36,363 bases of DNA from a virus. The position numbers were made by a program, and so were the translations under genes. The stretch is taken from the IMG/VR virus record IMGVR_UViG_3300006735_000089, positions 1 through 36,363 of that record; one strand, 5' to 3'. Below the pieces are notes generated by a model. That model was not told the DNA's origin. It saw nothing but the letters and a program-made list of their open reading frames with translations, and searched no databases. Of this stretch, positions 34,125 to 36,363 are shown piece by piece (within the stretch, counting starts at the first letter, position 1; each line of letters opens with the position of its first letter).

Positions 34125-34379
34125 ATGGCCTATATACAACACAACAACCCTTTTTTACAAACAAACAAAAGAACCAAACCGCATACTAGTTGGACACAAA
34201 AGGATAGAGATAAATACAATAGAGAAAACCCTGGTAAGAAAGTAAGACCACCTCAACCTGAAGGTGGGCCACGTAAAGATGCTTATTGCGCTAGATCTGC
34301 TGGTATACCAAAATGTAAAAACCCAGATAAAAATGGGGATTGTCCTAATGATATAGCTAGAAGAAAATGGAAATGTTAA
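34125..34379 (+). CDS. Small basic Cys-containing phage protein (DUF6321-like ending, tentative)
   Basis: An 84-aa protein; the ATG at 34125 follows the previous TAA by one base (TAATATG) and is preferred over an upstream GTG at 34113. The N-terminus is Asn/Lys/Pro-rich; the C-terminal half has DAYCARSAGIPKCKNPDKNG, then DCPNDIARRKWKC, with four Cys. The 'YCARSaG ... RRKWKC' ending recalls a family I know as DUF6321, found in phages and bacteria with no known function. The Cys pattern could bind zinc. It is followed by another small basic protein, so the pair may be co-functional. Function unknown. Confidence 0.58.
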   Translation: MAYIQHNNPFLQTNKRTKPHTSWTQKDRDKYNRENPGKKVRPPQPEGGPRKDAYCARSAGIPKCKNPDKNGDCPNDIARRKWKC

Positions 34380-34389
34380 AACAATAATT

Positions 34390-34641
34390 ATGAACGAAAA
34401 GAAAATGAAAGAAATATCTAGCCAACTTAAAAAAGCTAGTAACATGCACGCTGGACAAGCTAGAAAAATTGACTCAATGTTAAAAATGAGATCTAGCGCT
34501 TTACCTGGTATGGCTAAATACATGAAAACTCCTTTAGAAAAGAAAAAAGGTATGGATGGTAAGGCTTGTTGGAAGGGATATAAATTACAAGGAACAAAAA
34601 TGAAGGGAGGCAAAAGAGTTGATAACTGCGTTAAAATGTAA
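34390..34641 (+). CDS. Small basic phage protein, unknown function
   Basis: An 83-aa Lys/Met-rich protein. Its N-terminal half is helical (NEKKMKEISSQLKKASNMHA) and the C-terminus ends ACWKGYKLQGTKMKGGKRVD followed by NCVKM. The 'C..Gy...GtKmKgGkrV.NCvk' ending is seen at the ends of various marine phage proteins and may be a short conserved tag-like element; its function is not known to me. The stop is followed by TAATATG into the secreted repeat protein. Confidence 0.58.
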   Translation: MNEKKMKEISSQLKKASNMHAGQARKIDSMLKMRSSALPGMAKYMKTPLEKKKGMDGKACWKGYKLQGTKMKGGKRVDNCVKM

Positions 34642-34642
34642 T

Positions 34643-36363
34643 ATGAAAAAGATATTATTATTACTATTATTACCTTTAATAAGTCTTGCTCAAAAAGAGG
34701 TTGTTATACATATAAAAACAGATAGTTATCCAGGTGAAACTAAATGGACTTTATACAAAGACGCTTATCAAGGAGATACATTAGCACACGTTGATTATGG
34801 TTATTATACTTCTGTTAGCACTATGAATAGTGACACTATTTATATTCCAGACAGTATAACTAATATATCTTTTGTTATGTTTGATAGTTATGGTGACGGT
34901 ATAAATAACGGAGAATATTACGTAACTATATGTGGTGATACAATTATTGATTATCCTGTTAGTACGTTTACTAATGGTTTGATACATAATAGAGTTGTAC
35001 CGCAGTGTATGCCTCAACCACCACCACTACAAATGGTACCTGCAAAAGTTATAATAAATCTAGACCAATATCAAAGTGAAACCAGTTGGGATATAAAAGA
35101 TACAAATGGAACGACTTATGCTTCTGGAGGTGGTTATAATACTCAGCCTGATTACGCTACGGTAGTTGTTCCAGTTCAAATACCAAAAGGGCCTTTAGTG
35201 TTTACTATGTACGATACTTATGGAGATGGATTAAATGGTAGTTTATGGCAAGGACAAGATGGTTCTTATTATTTAAAACAATGTAACGACACGTTGATAT
35301 ACGGGACTGACCCCGCGTTTGGTAACGACACTTCGCATGTGTTTGTTTCTGATTCGTGTCCTCCTATATATGGATGTACAGATAATGATTATATAGAGTG
35401 GAATCCTTTTGCAGATGTAGATGATGGTAGTTGCCAAACATTAAAAATATTCGGATGTGTAGACAGTACTATGTACAATTACGATCCAAATGCTAATACA
35501 ATGGAACTAATAGACACTTGTGTCTACACGTTAATACTACATGATTTAATGGGTAACGGTTGGGTAGGGTCTCATTTAAAGTTAATACATCCTGACACGT
35601 CGTACGAGTTTACTCACACTGGTGGATTTAACGATATATATTATGTAGGATTAACTGCGCCAGACCCTGTTACGTTTAGATTTCATATATCTTCACAAGC
35701 TAGTTTAACAACAATAGAATGTGGTTTTACTTTTATAAATCCAGAAGGTGATACACTTATAAGCATACAACCTCCGTTTATACAACCTTTATTACCATAC
35801 CACATTATAACAAATTGTGGCAACACTTGTGAAGAAAAAGTATTTGGATGTTTAGATTTGTTAGCTATTAATTATGATAGCACAGCAAACACTAGTGATA
35901 GTAGTTGTTATTATACACCTGGGTGTACTAACTCTAGTTACTTAGAGTATTACACACAAGGGTTTGTAGCTGATTATGATGATGGTAGTTGTATTGTAAA
36001 AGCGGTATGGGGATGTATGGATAGTACAGCGTTTAATTATGATTCAACTGCAAACATTGATAATGGTGGATGTGTACCTGTTATATATGGATGTATGGAA
36101 AGTTTAGCCTTTAATTATAACCCGTTAGCAAATACTCCTGACACGTGTATAGCATATCTGTATGGTTGTACTGACCCAACAATGTTTAATTATAATCCAT
36201 TAGCTAACACTGACGACGGAAGCTGTATTGAGTTTGTTTATGGTTGCATGGATTCAACAATGTTTAATTATAACCCTTTAGCAAATGCTCCTAGCAATCT
36301 CGTTCCTTGTATTCCTTATACTTATGGTTGTACTGACCCAAGTATGTCCAACTATAATCCAGA
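34643..36363 (+). CDS. Secreted Cys-rich repeat protein, 3'-truncated by the window edge
   Basis: The frame is open from ATG 34643 to the window end; 573 codons are visible and no stop is reached. MKKILLLLLLPLISLAQ is a clear signal peptide with probable cleavage before Q17, a common Bacteroidota arrangement. Three beta-sandwich-like domains follow, two marked by FDSYGDGINN and YDTYGDGLNG and a weaker one by LHDLMGNGW. From residue 244 there are nine Cys-repeat units (for example GCTDPTMFNYNPLANTDDGS followed by C), the last one cut by the edge. Within most units two Cys are 18 residues apart. Such repeats are frequent in marine flavobacterial exported proteins. It may be a host-surface or virion-exposed adhesion protein, or be acquired from a host; export signal and repeats are seen directly, the role is inferred. 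Confidence 0.82.
   Translation, partial: MKKILLLLLLPLISLAQKEVVIHIKTDSYPGETKWTLYKDAYQGDTLAHVDYGYYTSVSTMNSDTIYIPDSITNISFVMFDSYGDGINNGEYYVTICGDTIIDYPVSTFTNGLIHNRVVPQCMPQPPPLQMVPAKVIINLDQYQSETSWDIKDTNGTTYASGGGYNTQPDYATVVVPVQIPKGPLVFTMYDTYGDGLNGSLWQGQDGSYYLKQCNDTLIYGTDPAFGNDTSHVFVSDSCPPIYGCTDNDYIEWNPFADVDDGSCQTLKIFGCVDSTMYNYDPNANTMELIDTCVYTLILHDLMGNGWVGSHLKLIHPDTSYEFTHTGGFNDIYYVGLTAPDPVTFRFHISSQASLTTIECGFTFINPEGDTLISIQPPFIQPLLPYHIITNCGNTCEEKVFGCLDLLAINYDSTANTSDSSCYYTPGCTNSSYLEYYTQGFVADYDDGSCIVKAVWGCMDSTAFNYDSTANIDNGGCVPVIYGCMESLAFNYNPLANTPDTCIAYLYGCTDPTMFNYNPLANTDDGSCIEFVYGCMDSTMFNYNPLANAPSNLVPCIPYTYGCTDPSMSNYNP
35372..36363 (+). repeat. Tandem C-x18-C repeat array (nine units, last one incomplete)
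   Basis: Units begin with Gly-Cys and contain 'NY[ND]P.AN.DDGSC'. Several, such as those containing MFNYNPLAN, are near-identical also at DNA level (ATGTTTAATTATAA is shared), pointing to recent duplication or gene conversion; others are more diverged (spacing changes in units two, four and eight). One unit is interrupted by the third beta-domain. The same unit is present once at the C-terminus of the muzzle protein (17995-18057). Confidence 0.85.

Noticed and set aside
35372-36363. Tandem repeats as a CRISPR array
   Set aside because: The repeats are coding, in frame, of variable spacing, and encode a Cys-repeat protein; no constant direct repeat with unique spacers is present.
1-36363. tRNA, rRNA, integrase or attachment sites
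   Set aside because: I found no cloverleaf-like or recombinase-like sequence; the visible intergenic gaps are too short for tRNA genes.

Overview
This window is about 36 kb of a tailed-phage genome, most likely a podovirus-type phage of a marine Bacteroidota (flavobacterial) host. The phage call rests on a contiguous, single-strand virion module: terminase, portal, scaffold-like protein, major capsid protein, connector-like proteins, a split tail 'muzzle/stabilisation' protein, accessory tail proteins, internal (cargo) proteins and a giant 3471-residue virion-type protein. The host call is inferred. The DNA is strongly AT-rich. No gene has a convincing Shine-Dalgarno sequence and starts sit in pure A/T leaders (ATTATG, ATATG). 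Signal peptides end in A/G followed by Q, and the C-x18-C 'GCTD...NYNP...DDGSC' repeats are typical of marine Flavobacteriia and their phages. The gene order and several family signatures resemble crAss-like and related marine environmental phages. No replication, integrase, tRNA or CRISPR features are visible, so this is the structural half of the genome.

Layout. All genes are on the + strand. (1) Positions 2-1196: the end of one LamG-type gene and a second concanavalin-A-like gene, both probably adhesion or tail-fibre proteins. (2) 1220-2525: small pre-packaging genes: a coiled-coil protein, a small conserved protein, a GroES-like protein and a small helical protein that is the positional candidate for the small terminase. 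(3) 2525-10804: packaging and head: TerL, portal, scaffold-like protein, major capsid protein, a strong UUCG hairpin, and a head-associated protein followed by a UACG hairpin. (4) 10863-20289: connector-like proteins, then the tail muzzle protein in two adjacent ORFs (611 + 1279 aa), then beta-rich tail proteins. (5) 20334-33431: a cupin-fold protein, two internal virion proteins (one Ala-rich, one with EF-hand-like loops), and the giant polyvalent protein. The giant protein carries N-terminal repeats, a zincin motif, a sigma-70-region-2-like stretch, an HAD-like phosphatase domain, an LPD38-like C-terminal block and two tandem Cys3His zinc modules. (6) 33480-34641: a holin-like protein, a membrane-anchored thioredoxin-fold protein lacking CxxC, and two small basic proteins. 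(7) 34643 to the end: a secreted Cys-rich repeat protein that runs off the window.

The genes are tightly packed, with many TAATATG stop/restart junctions, TAATG and ATGA overlaps. This implies long polycistronic transcripts and translational coupling. No gene-free stretch exceeds about 75 bases. The most interesting material is the multi-domain giant virion protein, the repeat module shared by a tail protein and a secreted protein, the redox-dead thioredoxin-like protein, and the two UNCG-loop hairpins bracketing the gene after the capsid gene.
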